A DNA stretch of 64,000 nt, from the NCBI GenBank assembly GCA_012934845.2, contig WNNJ02003331.1:52907-116906 (forward strand). Reading direction: 5' to 3'. Under the pieces are notes generated by a model. The model searched no databases, was not told the DNA's origin, and saw nothing but the letters and a program-made list of their open reading frames with translations. This document shows, piece after piece, positions 53,657 through 63,751 of the stretch. The stretch's first letter is position 1. Every line of letters starts with the position of its first letter. Source of the stretch: Pomphorhynchus laevis (lineage: Eukaryota; Acanthocephala; Palaeacanthocephala; Echinorhynchida; Pomphorhynchidae). The position numbers and the translations under genes are program-made.

Positions 53657-56490
53657 AAAATATATTTATTACACAAAATTACATTGAACACAAGACAAAT
53701 CAATTAGTCAAATACTAAACAAAAAGTTTGACCTCATTATAAATACATTCTAACTATATCTCTTCAGACCTCTGACGACGGCATCGAAAACACCAAGAAT
53801 TTGATTTTATTAGACCAAACCCGATCTTTCGACGTAACGTAGCGATACAATCACTGTAGTTATTGTCCCCTCTTAAAGCCTGTATTGACGCTATTCTCTT
53901 AAGCAATGCATGTGACTCTCTACTGATTCCGCCAGACAATGAAAAAATAACCGGAATAAATGAAGCACGATCGACCCTAGATACTCGCTTTAAATATTTG
54001 GCCTGCTTTCTGCTGTGATGATACTCAAACAAACTTTGAGGGCTTCGATTAACATACGATGGAGCATGAACGTTATAAACGCAAATGTCTAGAAAAGACC
54101 CGTCGAATCCCCGTACAAACCACTGCATGCAACATCAAGGCGTGCATTCATATCCTTACACGTTGTTATTCTATCAAAATTGTAAGAAGACTCAACAGGA
54201 AGTAGGACCGGCTCAATTTCAATAGCCTTACATGTTGCAGATAACATACCTGCAATAATGTCGCGCATCACATTATGTCGAACAATTGTAAATCATCCTG
54301 TTTTGCAAGATAGTGTGCGATACGTTGTTAAGTTCTCCACAAACACATTTTGTCGGAGCGTCTTTTAATTGCCATCCATATCTAGCGGCAAGCCCATCAT
54401 AAAAACTGATGATTATTTAGACAATACTGCCTATCTTCGCTCATCCTTGAAGATAACCAGGTTGATGCGCCTTTTTCTGATGCATGAATTAAGGCATTTT
54501 TTGTGTAATTATCCAGTTCTGCAATAATCTTACTGTGTTTTAAATCGTTAAAAATCTTCTTTTCACCCCAAATTTCGATATTCACCAGTGTTTGTTTTTC
54601 AAGTAATTTTTGTCCTACGTATCCATTTAATAAAGGTAAACACATTTTTTAGACCAATTCCATTCCTGGATTACCAGCTCGCAAGGATTTAAAATCCCCA
54701 TGCCTCCGCTAGATGTAGGAAGTTCAACTAATTGCCTTATGTCCTCCGTAATTTCACTCATCCCCAGTATCCCCGGCAATAAGCTTTTTTTTATTTCCAA
54801 TTCTAGTAATTGTAACCATGATTTTTCACATTTGCACGCACGAAAAACATATGTCCATTTATGTTGTAACGCAAAGATGAAAGCTAGATACGTCTGTTGA
54901 GGACATGTTTCGGATATTTCCGATAAGCGTCTAACCATCTTACTCCATTTATCAACCTTATGTTCCACCCATTTCCGCTCATAGTCGTCATATCTGATTG
55001 GACACCCAAGAACTTCAGCGCCTTGGTGTGAAACTAGAATTTCACTACCCGCAAATATTGACCTTGCTATATCATTATTAGAGCGAGAGATTAACTGGCA
55101 TTTCTGAGTATTGATGTATAAACCATAATACGGACCAATGTTTTTCATTTCAAAATATTGGTAAAGAACACCCGCCTCCTTAATGCAAGATACATCATCT
55201 GCGTACCACATATGTTGGACAGACGGAAAGGCATCCTTCAAACGCAATATTAAAGGAATTGTAGAAGCCGCGAATGCCACCATAGACAGCGGATCACCCT
55301 GCGTGAACCCTTCTCGAGACAATATTATATCGTTTCCTATCATCATCGTAGGATCCTCAAAATACATGTTCGTTAACACATTAAGCAAATGCGGACATAC
55401 ATTTTTCATGTTTGCTAGTGCCATCTTACGATTTACACAATTAAACGCATTCTTTGCGTCAATTAGAAGCATACAAGAATCACGTTTTTCCATTAGAGAC
55501 GATCGTAAACTACGTACTATGTATTCCGCTCCACATCTTTGTCCTGCACACAATTGCATAGTACCAGCGACGCTCTGAATATGCATAGAAATTGTTCTGA
55601 GAATCATCTTTGAAATAATCCGACGATACACCTTGCCCACCCCTATGGTCGGATTCCGTTATTCTTTGCAACTGCGATTAACCTGGAGGCTACAAGTGCT
55701 GTACTTGAACCTTTTAGTACAATACCTTATACAAGTCTTCTTGTCAAACCGGCCAATGCATCAGCCAACGCCATTGAATCTCTATCAAAAGAAGTTAACA
55801 TTTGTTTCCATGTAGAGGCATCTACCCCAGAGGGCCCTGCGGAACCGCGAGTGCGTCGGGCCTCTGTAATAATACTCTCAGCATCAATCTTGTCAAACAT
55901 CACTGGATGAAATGGCAGTAAGTTAGGATGCGGACAAGTCATCACACCTTCTACATATACGTGATCTCCTTCCGGATGTTTGCTTTCCAACAACTGTCGT
56001 ACGGTTGAAGATCCTATGACTTCATCAGGATTCAGATACGATCCATCTGAAGCGTCTTCCAAAGATTTTATTGCTGCTTTGGTATCACCCTTTTGCATAG
56101 AGCGTCTAAACGCTACTTTCCAATCAATCTGAGCTTGTATACACTCTCTGCTTTTTCTAGTCGATTGTAGCACAATAAATAAATAGCACAATGCCCATAC
56201 TGGGCATTGTGCTATTTATATTGTATATAACTTCGGAACTCACGCTATTACTCTGAACAACCAGTGTATTTTTATTGCAACAATTTGGGGCAGCGCAGTT
56301 AAAACATCGTTTATTACTCTTTGCACAGTAACAACCTTTGCAACGCGCTGCAGGACCGTTACATGTACAGCATTTTACAACCACATCAGGATTTCCCTTT
56401 GTCATTTTTCAACCTCAAATTTTTCAAACAATCAATTTTTCAACTGATGGTTGTCGTCGATGGTTGTCGTCGACGATAACATATTAATAT
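53657..56490 (-). mobile_element. CXC-finger / RT / restriction-endonuclease LINE inserted in the satellite
   Basis: About 2.83 kb, flanked by an 11-bp direct repeat atttttaatat (53646-53656 and 56491-56501), the likely target-site duplication. Minus-strand parts: CXC finger (56405-56265, CCTCNGPAARCKGCYCAK), a linker and RT start (56191-55727, GSAGPSGVDASTW), RT (55640-54627: LLIDAKNAFNCVN, SREGFTQGDPLSM, MWYADDVSCI), linker (54645-54397), endonuclease (54271-53754: RLDVACSG, CVYNVHAPS, YHHSRKQAKY). Several frame changes separate them, including one in the short inverted repeat around 56170-56215 (agcacaatgcccatac with its complement), which looks like a local foldback insertion. Confidence 0.85.
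54627..55640 (-). CDS. Reverse transcriptase of the CXC-type LINE (partial)
   Basis: 338-codon frame. RT motifs: RRIISKMILR, MLLIDAKNAFNCVN (motif A), SREGFTQGDPLSMVAF (motif B), MWYADD (motif C), YGLYINTQKCQL, VLGCPI and a HKWTYVFRAC thumb block. It ends in GGMGILNPCEL, the linker towards the endonuclease. All catalytic residues are present. The first M is not the element's real start. Confidence 0.85.
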   Translation of the reverse strand: MGKVYRRIISKMILRTISMHIQSVAGTMQLCAGQRCGAEYIVRSLRSSLMEKRDSCMLLIDAKNAFNCVNRKMALANMKNVCPHLLNVLTNMYFEDPTMMIGNDIILSREGFTQGDPLSMVAFAASTIPLILRLKDAFPSVQHMWYADDVSCIKEAGVLYQYFEMKNIGPYYGLYINTQKCQLISRSNNDIARSIFAGSEILVSHQGAEVLGCPIRYDDYERKWVEHKVDKWSKMVRRLSEISETCPQQTYLAFIFALQHKWTYVFRACKCEKSWLQLLELEIKKSLLPGILGMSEITEDIRQLVELPTSSGGMGILNPCELVIQEWNWSKKCVYLY

Positions 56491-56611
56491 ATTTTTAATA
56501 TGTTAATATTAAAAATAATGTATTAATTTCAATAATATTATAAATAATATTGATTACGTGAATATAAAACATGATAATTACTTAAAAAATATTATTAATA
56601 ATATTGATTAT
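56491..56611. repeat. AT satellite, segment 2
   Basis: About one unit of the 108-bp satellite trapped between the two LINE insertions; it includes gttaatattaaaaataatg and gattacgtgaat (near 56553) and ends at tgattat (56605-56611), the target duplication of the L2-like LINE. Confidence 0.9.
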
Positions 56612-56764
56612 AGAATAGAGAATAGAATAGAACTTATTTAGAGTGGCCGTTATGGTAAAATAGAACCATTTACAGGCCCACTATAAAAATTAAAAGACAA
56701 GTTTACGTCCGATGAGTGTTTGAACTTGTATGTAGAGTTATTGAATTGATTGCGGCTGAAAGTG

Positions 56765-57262
56765 TTATTTTAGTTCGTTTGCAAGAAGTATGGCGATCAA
56801 GGAAGTTTTGAAGTGTTTAAGCGACGTCAATGATTTTGTGTCTCGAGGAAGTTTGTTCCAAAGGCGTGGTGCAGCGATGGTGAACGCACGATATCCGTGA
56901 TTACCGTTGTGACGGGGGACGAAAAGCGAGTAGGAGCGATGACTTCTTAGGGAGAGACCAGTCGTCATATTGGATGCGCTATCAGGAAGATATAGATAAG
57001 GAGGGTTGTGCCGGAATTTGATTTGCCATGCAAGTGTGAGAATTTGAGAGGTTATGCGGCTCGGAATGTCGAGCCAGTTAAGGATGCGGAGGGTGTTGGA
57101 GATGTGGTCGTACTTACGAAGGCGGAAGATGACCCTAGCAGCCATGTGCAGAATCCTTTGTAGATAGTGAAATTGATATGCTGGACAGTTTACGAGAAGA
57201 CCCAAGCAATATTGTAGACGAGGCATGAACAGGCTAGAGATTAAAATAGTTGTCGATTTCAC
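56765..57262 (-). CDS. L2-like LINE RT C-terminal part
   Basis: 165-codon frame with LFMPRLQYCLGLL, LHMAARVIFRL, RILNWLDIPSRI and the C-terminal FTIAAPRLWNKLP ... SLKHFKTSL block typical of CR1/L2-group LINEs. It ends at a TAA followed by a short 3' UTR. Confidence 0.75.
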   Translation of the reverse strand: MKSTTILISSLFMPRLQYCLGLLVNCPAYQFHYLQRILHMAARVIFRLRKYDHISNTLRILNWLDIPSRITSQILTLAWQIKFRHNPPYLYLPDSASNMTTGLSLRSHRSYSLFVPRHNGNHGYRAFTIAAPRLWNKLPRDTKSLTSLKHFKTSLIAILLANELK

Positions 57263-57343
57263 GTCGAGGTTTCTACGGACACTTTGAATGTCATGGAGGA
57301 TGAGGGACCATGAACTGATCTTGCTACGAATAAAAGGCAGAAA

Positions 57344-58998
57344 CTAGAGATTATTGTTAAAAGGGACACCGAGGATTGTCATGATAGTCACTTCTGGTAG
57401 ACGGAAATTGTGTATGCATACTGGAAAATCGAGGGTGTAAGAGTGGCGTGGTGTTATCCACATCATGTTAGATTTCTCGTTGTTTAAAAACATACGGATT
57501 GAACAAAGATATGCGTGAATAGCAGAGAGGCAAGACGATGCATCAGAAGCGAGGTTGGATGCAGATGTAAGTGTGCATGATGCATAGATTACTATATCTT
57601 CAGCGTACTGAATAACTTCAAAGCCGAAAGGGACCACGATGGAAGATAAATCACCAAGAAGGGTGAAAAGAAGCGGCCCTAGAACGGATCCTTGTGGTAC
57701 ACCGCGGCTGAGAGGAACCGGTGCAGAAGAGTTGGAGTTGGAGACTACGTGATAAGAGCGATTTGAGAGGTAGGATTTGAACTAAGAAATGACATGAGCG
57801 AGAAGCAGTAAGGTTGTTTGAGACGTGAGAGAAGTATAGTGTGATCAACTACATCAAAGGCGGAGGAAAAATCAAGTGAAATTACAAGGCTTACTATATG
57901 TTTGTCAAGAGCAGGAAGTAGATCATTGGAGAGTTTTGTGCATGCGGTCATAGTAGAATGTTGTGGTCGATATGCTGATTGAAAAGGTGGAAACATAGAA
58001 TTTGATGATATGTAGTTGCTTACCTGTCTGAGGATGAGACGCTCGAAACGTTTTGAGATGGTCGGAAGGTTTGATAGTGGTCTATAGGAGGAGGCGGAAC
58101 TGGGATCAAGATGATGCTTATTTAATAATGGGCGAACTATGGCATGTTTGAACGACGAAGGGTAGTGTGATAAATGGATAGACATGTTGAAGACACTTGT
58201 GAGATAAGGGCTGATGGTGTCACTTAGTAACTTTAGAATGTATGTTGGAACAGGATCGAGATGAGAGGTTGAATTGGGTAATCGTGCTAGGGCATCAGAT
58301 ACGCTTTCGATATATAAAAGTGAAAAGTGAAACAATTCAGTATGATATGGGGCTAGGTAGGAGAAACTAGAAGATAATGGTACGTGGATTGAGGTCAAAG
58401 TTCGAGCAATTTTGCGTCGCAAATGAGATGCGAATTCGTTGGAAGAGATAGAGATATGCGTGACTGATTTGTTTCTACCCAAAAGATTATTAAAGGATTT
58501 CCACGCGTGTTGATGATTGTCACGCAAAGATGTTTTGCTTTGCCAGTATGAGGAGCATTTTGAGTTCAAAAGATATCGGTATTTGCGTCGAAATTCGAGG
58601 TATTCTGAGTAAGATGAGTTTAATAGCTCGGTGATATTACGACGACGGAATCTTGAGTGCATTCGGTGAAGGTGTCGTAAGGAGCGCTTTGCTCTTCGAC
58701 AATCGCTATCGAACCAGGGCGCTCTTAACTGACGGCGAGGTGTACATTGTTTGAACGTCGAAATCATATCGAGTATGCCAATAAGTTCAGTGCTGTACAT
58801 GTTGGTTAAGTCGTCAAGTGAAGTGTTAGTAAAGGCGGCAAAAATTAGGAGTGGGGACGAGAGAAGGTTTATACGCAAGTTATTTAGATCAAGTTGTTTC
58901 CATGGACGATATATATGGGGATGAGTAGGGTGTGGAGAATCATTGGTTTCAATGTTAATGGTAAAAAGGTAATGGTCGGATAGGCCCACATCTTTCAC
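57344..58998 (-). pseudogene. L2-like LINE reverse transcriptase, frame-shifted
   Basis: Frame 58998-57745 covers the end of the endonuclease (GLSDHYLF), LRAPWFDSDCRRAKR, LDPVPTYILKLL, PSFKHAIVRPLL, SSYRPLSNLPTISK, FQSAYRPQHS and LVISLDFSSAFDVVDH (motif A). A frame change near 57800 leads to the PQGSV-like region, and 57637-57344 has QYAEDIVIY. The YADD motif reads YAED, so the first catalytic aspartate is lost. Confidence 0.75.
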
Positions 58999-59136
58999 AG
59001 AAACGGTGCTGCAAGTAGACGATGATCGAACAAAGATGCAATCAATGGTGCCACCTTGGATATGAGTGGATTCAGTTGGGATATATCTGAAGCCAAAGTC
59101 TGATAATGTCTTGAGTAGGTGTGACGAGTGAGCGCA

Positions 59137-59691
59137 TTATGGTCTGTCAAGTCGAATGTTGAGGTCACCAATATTAATGACGGGAGATGATGTAATGCTT
59201 AGGTTAGAGAGCATATCAAAGAGTTCGTCAAAGAATGTAAGACATGGCTCAGATGAGCCTGGTCGATAGATAAGGGCGAAACAAATTCGTCTACTAAAGT
59301 GTATAGCGTTAAAGCACATCAGCTCGAATGACGTAGGGGCAACTGGAAAGTTTAGGACATGTAACGATATAGCGGGCAAAGAAAAGGAAAGTAGACCATC
59401 ATGGTTGATTCTTCCTGGATCACCATGTCGAGCACGTTCGGCAACGTTTAGGTTAAGCGATACGAGTCTTCGAATGGATATGTCGTTTGTGGAATGCCAA
59501 GATTCGGTTAGGCAGAGAAGTAAAAGTGCGTTATTTTGGAAGACTTCAAGAGCAAGTTCAAGTTTGTGGAGTAAGGAACGAATGTTGATGAGACCGATGT
59601 TAAGTGAGTATTTAGAAAGAGAATTTAGGGAGGATGATTTGGAGTTAAATGGCGCAAAACAACCCAAGGAAGATGAGGGAGAATCAGACAA
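59137..59691 (-). CDS. L2-like LINE endonuclease domain
   Basis: 184 codons: LNIGLINIRSLLHK, CLTESWH, HGDPGRINHDGLL, CFALIYRPGSS and INIGDLNIRLDRP, the order of an apurinic/apyrimidinic-type endonuclease. Truncated at a TAG (59137) just after the GDLN motif; the SDH motif follows in the next frame (LSDHYLF at about 58985). Confidence 0.75.
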   Translation of the reverse strand: MSDSPSSSLGCFAPFNSKSSSLNSLSKYSLNIGLINIRSLLHKLELALEVFQNNALLLLCLTESWHSTNDISIRRLVSLNLNVAERARHGDPGRINHDGLLSFSLPAISLHVLNFPVAPTSFELMCFNAIHFSRRICFALIYRPGSSEPCLTFFDELFDMLSNLSITSSPVINIGDLNIRLDRP

Positions 59692-59882
59692 TTTTCGCCC
59701 CGTTGTTGTTTGCGATTTATCATGATGTCATATGGAGGGTGGTGATATATTTGGTTGAATTTCGGCAGAGATTAAATGATTTTTTTGCAAACGAATAACT
59801 CGGTTATTGCGAATTATGAATTTATGCGAAGGATCCGCCAAACGTTTTTCGTGTAATTGTTTCCTGAGTAATTTTAGTGCTT

Positions 59883-60531
59883 TCACCTTAGGTGGTGAGA
59901 GATCCGGGCTACATAAGCGTTGTGAAATCGAGTCGATTCTCTCAGTTTGTAGGCATTATTCAGAATTGACGTGGTGGTTGCTTCATCAGATGTAACAAGT
60001 ATCCACGGAGGAATATCATGACGTTTTGCAGGGAGTTGGCGTAAATACAAACGACATGTGGATGCACAAGACACCTTCAACGATGCGATAAGATCCGATA
60101 CTAAAGCAAGATCGTCTGATGAATTAGGTAGTCCGCGTATTATTACGTTTGACGAGCGCCGTTGTTGGCCTATCACATGCTTGAATCATTGTTAGGGGAG
60201 ATGTTGATTGACCATCGAATTGAGATGTTGCGAGTACTGAGCGAGTCACTTCTTTGCGGATAATAGATGCGAAAGTTTGACGAGGTATTGAGAACTCTGG
60301 ATTAGAAGTTGGCACGGAAGGCGAAGAAGTGAGATTGAGAGATTCTATTCTTGTTTGTAGATCATTAATAGAGGAATTGGCGCTCGCTAACGACTCTTTT
60401 AAGTCGGATAATAACTTAGCCGAGCATAACCCACACAGAAAATCTCGGGTGAAAAATTCCCTGGAAACTTGGCGTGGCACTTTTACGGAAGAATATGTCG
60501 GACAATCCAACGCGGTACACTTTAAATCTAG
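59883..60531 (-). pseudogene. L2-like LINE ORF1 (zinc finger and RRM), frame-shifted
   Basis: Frame 60510-60124 contains DCPTYSSVKVP and FLCGLCSAKL, the tail of a PHD-like Cys motif whose first cysteines lie upstream, then a coiled linker (LKESLASANSSINDLQ). Frame 60176-59883 contains the RRM strand NVIIRGLPNSSDD and a YKLRESTRF block. A frame change near 60150 separates them. Confidence 0.7.
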
Positions 60532-60538
60532 TGATTAT

Positions 60539-62040
60539 GTTAATATTAAAAACATTGTATGAAAAATATTATTAATAATATTGATTATGTTAATATAAAA
60601 CATGACAATTTTAAAAAATATTATTAATAATATTATGTTAATATTAAAAATAATGTATTAATTTCAATAATATTTTAAATAATATTGATTACGTGAATAT
60701 AAAACATGACAATTTTAAAAAATATTATTAATAATATTGATTATGTTAATATTAAAAATAATGTATTAATTTCAATAATATTATAAATAATATTGATTAC
60801 GTGAATATAAAACATGACAATTTTAAAAAATATTATTAATAATATTGATTATGTTAATATTAAAAATAATGTATTAATTTCAATAATATTTTAAATAATA
60901 TTGATTACGTGAATATAAAACGTGATAACTTTAAAAAATATTATTAATAATATTGATTATGTTAATATTAAAAATAATGTATTAATTTCAATAATATTTT
61001 AAATAATATTGATTACGTGAATAGAAAACGTGATAACTTTAAAAAATATTATTAATAATATTGATTATGTTAATATTAAAAATAATGTATTAATTTCAAT
61101 AATATTTTAAATAATATTGATTACGTGAATAGAAAACGTGATAACTTTAAAAAATATTATTAATAACATTATGTTAATATTAAAAATAATGTATTAATTT
61201 CAATAATATTTTAAATAATATTGATTACGTGAATAAAAAACATGATAACTTTTAAAAATATTATTATTAATATTGATTATGTTAATATTAAAAACAATGT
61301 ATTAATTTCAATAATATTTTAAATAATATTGATTACGTGAATAGAAAACGTGATAACTTTAAAAAATATTATTAATAATATTGATTATGTTAATATTAAA
61401 AATAATGTATTAATTTCAATAATATTTTAAATAATATTGATTACGTGAATATAAAACATGACAATTTTAAAAAATATTATTAATAATATTATGTTAATAT
61501 TAAAAATAATGTATTAATTTCAATAATATTTTAAATAATATTGATTACGTGAATATAAAACATGACAATTTTAAAAAATATTATTAATAATATTATGTTA
61601 ATATTAAAAATAATGTATTAATTTCAATAATATTTTAAATAATATTGATTACGTGAATATAAAACATGACAATTTTAAAAAATATTATTAATAATATTGA
61701 GTATGTTAATATTAAAAATAATGTATTAATTTCAATAATATTATAAATAATATTGATTACGTGAATATAAAACATGATAACTTTAAAAAATATTATTCAT
61801 AATATTGATTATGTTAATATTAAAAATTATGTATTAATTTTAATAATATTGATTACGTGAATATAAAACATGATAATTTTTAAAAATATTATTAATAATA
61901 TTGATTATGTTAATATTAAAATATATAAATATTTTTAAATAATATTGATTACGTGAATATAAAACATGACAATTTTAAAATATATTATTAATAATATTGA
62001 TTATGTTAATATTAAATATATAAATATATAAATATTTATA
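60539..62040. repeat. AT satellite, segment 3
   Basis: About 13 units of the same 108-bp satellite, spacing 96-109 bp (gattacg at about 60687, 60794, 60903, 61011 and onwards). Unit variants differ by gattacgtgaataTaaaac versus gaataGaaaac and by a 4-bp deletion (attatgttaat without gatt), and the variants are interspersed, which suggests past unequal exchange. It decays at its end into taaatatataaatat. Confidence 0.95.
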
Positions 62041-62124
62041 ATATAAAGTTCTAATTTATATGACAGGTTACAAATCGTTTTTTACATCGAGCTAATCATT
62101 GATTACTGAATCAGTACAAATGAA
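62041..62124. other. Short spacer after the satellite
   Basis: Probably 3' flank of the minus-strand SPRTN exon; no feature seen. Confidence 0.4.
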
Positions 62125-62459
62125 TTACTTGTTCACGAGGCATTCGTCCAAATGAACATTAATACTGTTAATGCATACATCTTCTCCGCAAGCAGGACAT
62201 CTCACTTTTATAATAGATGACTTGATAGTAGAAATAGCAGAATCACTACAATCCACTTTGGCGTCTTTATGTGCCTTTTCTAATAATTCGTCCAACCTCG
62301 ATTGTTCCGAAGGTTTTACTGATTGAGAATTTTTTCGCTTTGCTGTTGAATTTGTTTGCAAAGGCTTAATTGATTTTCCTGCCTGTGCAGACTTTTTCGT
62401 AGTTTTTTCAGGCTCTTTTATCTTTATAAAAATTCCACTGCATGTACTTTTGTGAGATG
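62125..62459 (-). CDS. SPRTN: SPRTN (Spartan) metalloprotease, C-terminal exon
   Basis: Minus strand. After an acceptor (ttttatacag, AG at 62460-62461) the exon reads SHKSTCSGIFIKIKEPE, matching the end of the SprT protease domain in SPRTN, then a Lys/Ser/Thr-rich linker, and ends with a UBZ4-type ubiquitin-binding zinc finger RCPACGEDV-x8-HLDECL close to the C-terminus. SPRTN cleaves DNA-protein crosslinks at replication forks. The upstream exons with the HExxH active site are not recognisable in the remaining 1.5 kb of the window, so they lie outside, or the gene is a fragment. Confidence 0.75.
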
Positions 62460-63047
62460 CTGTATAAAATATATCAATTTTGTAAATCATATCTTCATAA
62501 TGATCAAATTACATAAGATATTATATGCTATACTTTGATTATATTTAAGATCCATTGTGCTTCTTTAATTATACATTAATTAGTATATTAATTATATATT
62601 AATTATATATTATAATATAAATTAATTGTATTAGTAAATTAATTAAATTATTAGAAGATATTAATTGTCCATAAAATTATAAACAATTACATTAATAATA
62701 TTATTCTAATATTAAAAAATATTAGAATAATATTAGTGTTCATAATAATATTATTAAATAATATAATAATGTTATATAATGTTATATAATATTATCATTT
62801 ATAATATTATTATAAATTGCAGCGACGGTTTTATAAGTTATTTGCAAATTAAAAAATTATTAGCTTAATGTTTAACCTAATTTCTAGACTAATATAACAA
62901 GCAATAATTAAATTAAATATTATTATTTTATAAAATAAATGCTATGTATATGGAGAAATATAGAATATCGAAGGAATATGGAATATGTGAAACGTAAAAA
63001 TGTTTTACTACTCTATGCTTAAATCATAAACATATGGCTGCAAACTA
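62460..63047. other. AT-rich sequence, no exon recognised
   Basis: Very AT-rich (aataatattat runs). If the SPRTN gene is intact this would be intronic, but an intron of this size would be unlike the 48-49 bp introns of SELENOW. Confidence 0.45.
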
Positions 63048-63263
63048 GTGTACGAATATCGTTACGAACCAGTTGCAACATTATCTAAACACCACCAACA
63101 TCCTACACCGACGTTAGTACTCAGTGGATCTTCAGGGCGCAGAAACCGAGCACTAGCGTTTCAACATGCTGTAATAGAGATATTTCAATTTAATAAAGAA
63201 ATAAAAAATTTTTATTTAGAGATTTTAAAGACAGAGATACAATTTCTCTCTATATATAGATAA
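63048..63263 (+). CDS. Unidentified protein-like frame
   Basis: The plus-strand frame reads YEYRYEPVATLSKHHQH, GSSGRRNRALAFQHAV and then a lower-complexity tail to a stop at 63261. Its codon use in the first 45 codons is less AT-biased than the surroundings and a ctag acceptor-like string precedes it, so it may be an exon. I do not recognise it. Confidence 0.3.
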   Translation: MYEYRYEPVATLSKHHQHPTPTLVLSGSSGRRNRALAFQHAVIEIFQFNKEIKNFYLEILKTEIQFLSIYR

Positions 63264-63290
63264 ATATTAATCTCTACGTATTTCATTTTC

Positions 63291-63751
63291 CAGCATAACA
63301 TAAATACAAGTATGACCATGAGAATGAAATAAGCGCCGTTAATCTAACGCATTTCGTTCAAAAGTGTTAAGATAACAAAATTGAGCCTAACTACCGATCA
63401 CAGAAGTTGACAGAGAATTGGAACTGTGGTCCAGTCAAAACTCTTGTACAGAGCAATATCATTTCTGTATCACATGATCCATCGAAAGCTGTTTTAATGG
63501 AATTTTATGCACCCTGGTGTGGTATTTGTCAGCGTTTGGAACCTGTCTACAATTTGCTCGATACTTATTTCGAAAATCACTCAGATGTCTTCGTCGCTAA
63601 AATTGATGCTACACTTAACGAAATACCTTCTATCCCTATTCGCAGCTTCCCAACAATTATGTTATTCCCAAAAGGTGAAAATATCCAGCCAATTGTTTAT
63701 GCAGGAAATCGTACTTTAGAAAGTTTTATCGAAACTGAAGGAATATCATAA
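63291..63751 (+). pseudogene. Protein disulfide isomerase C-terminal thioredoxin domain, probably broken
   Basis: The plus-strand frame from 63372 reads DNKIEPNYRSQKLTENW, GPVKTLVQSNI, EFYAPWCGIC, AKIDATLNEIPSIPIRSFPT and GNRTLESF, the a' domain of P4HB/PDIA1-like enzymes. Same-frame similarity continues upstream (KYKYDHENEISAVNLTHFVQ) but is interrupted by a TAA at 63368-63370, and another TAA lies just before KYKYD. The active site is CGIC where PDIs have CGHC, and the protein ends ETEGIS with no KDEL-type ER retention signal. Taken together this looks like a decayed gene copy. An acceptor at 63370-63371 (ttaag) would spare the second stop but leaves the upstream similarity unexplained. Confidence 0.7.

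Larger units (their letters stand above)
56612..60531 (-). mobile_element. L2-like LINE, full length in extent, inserted in the satellite
   Basis: 3.92 kb flanked by a 7-bp direct repeat tgattat (56605-56611 and 60532-60538). Removing the LINE and one repeat restores a satellite unit (gattatgttaatatt). The 3' end, on the minus strand, has short ttctattc-type tail repeats at 56612-56635. ORF1 remains (60510-59883), an AP endonuclease (59691-59137), RT (58998-57344) and a C-terminal block (57262-56765) follow in order in several frames. The young-looking target duplication and small number of breaks suggest a fairly recent insertion. Confidence 0.88.

Noticed and set aside
63291-63751. Alternative nuclear genetic code with TAA read as an amino acid
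   Set aside because: The intact CR1-like ORF2, PIG-L and SELENOW frames all end at ordinary stop codons, with TAA used in PIG-L and SELENOW. TAA inside the PDI remnant is better explained by decay.
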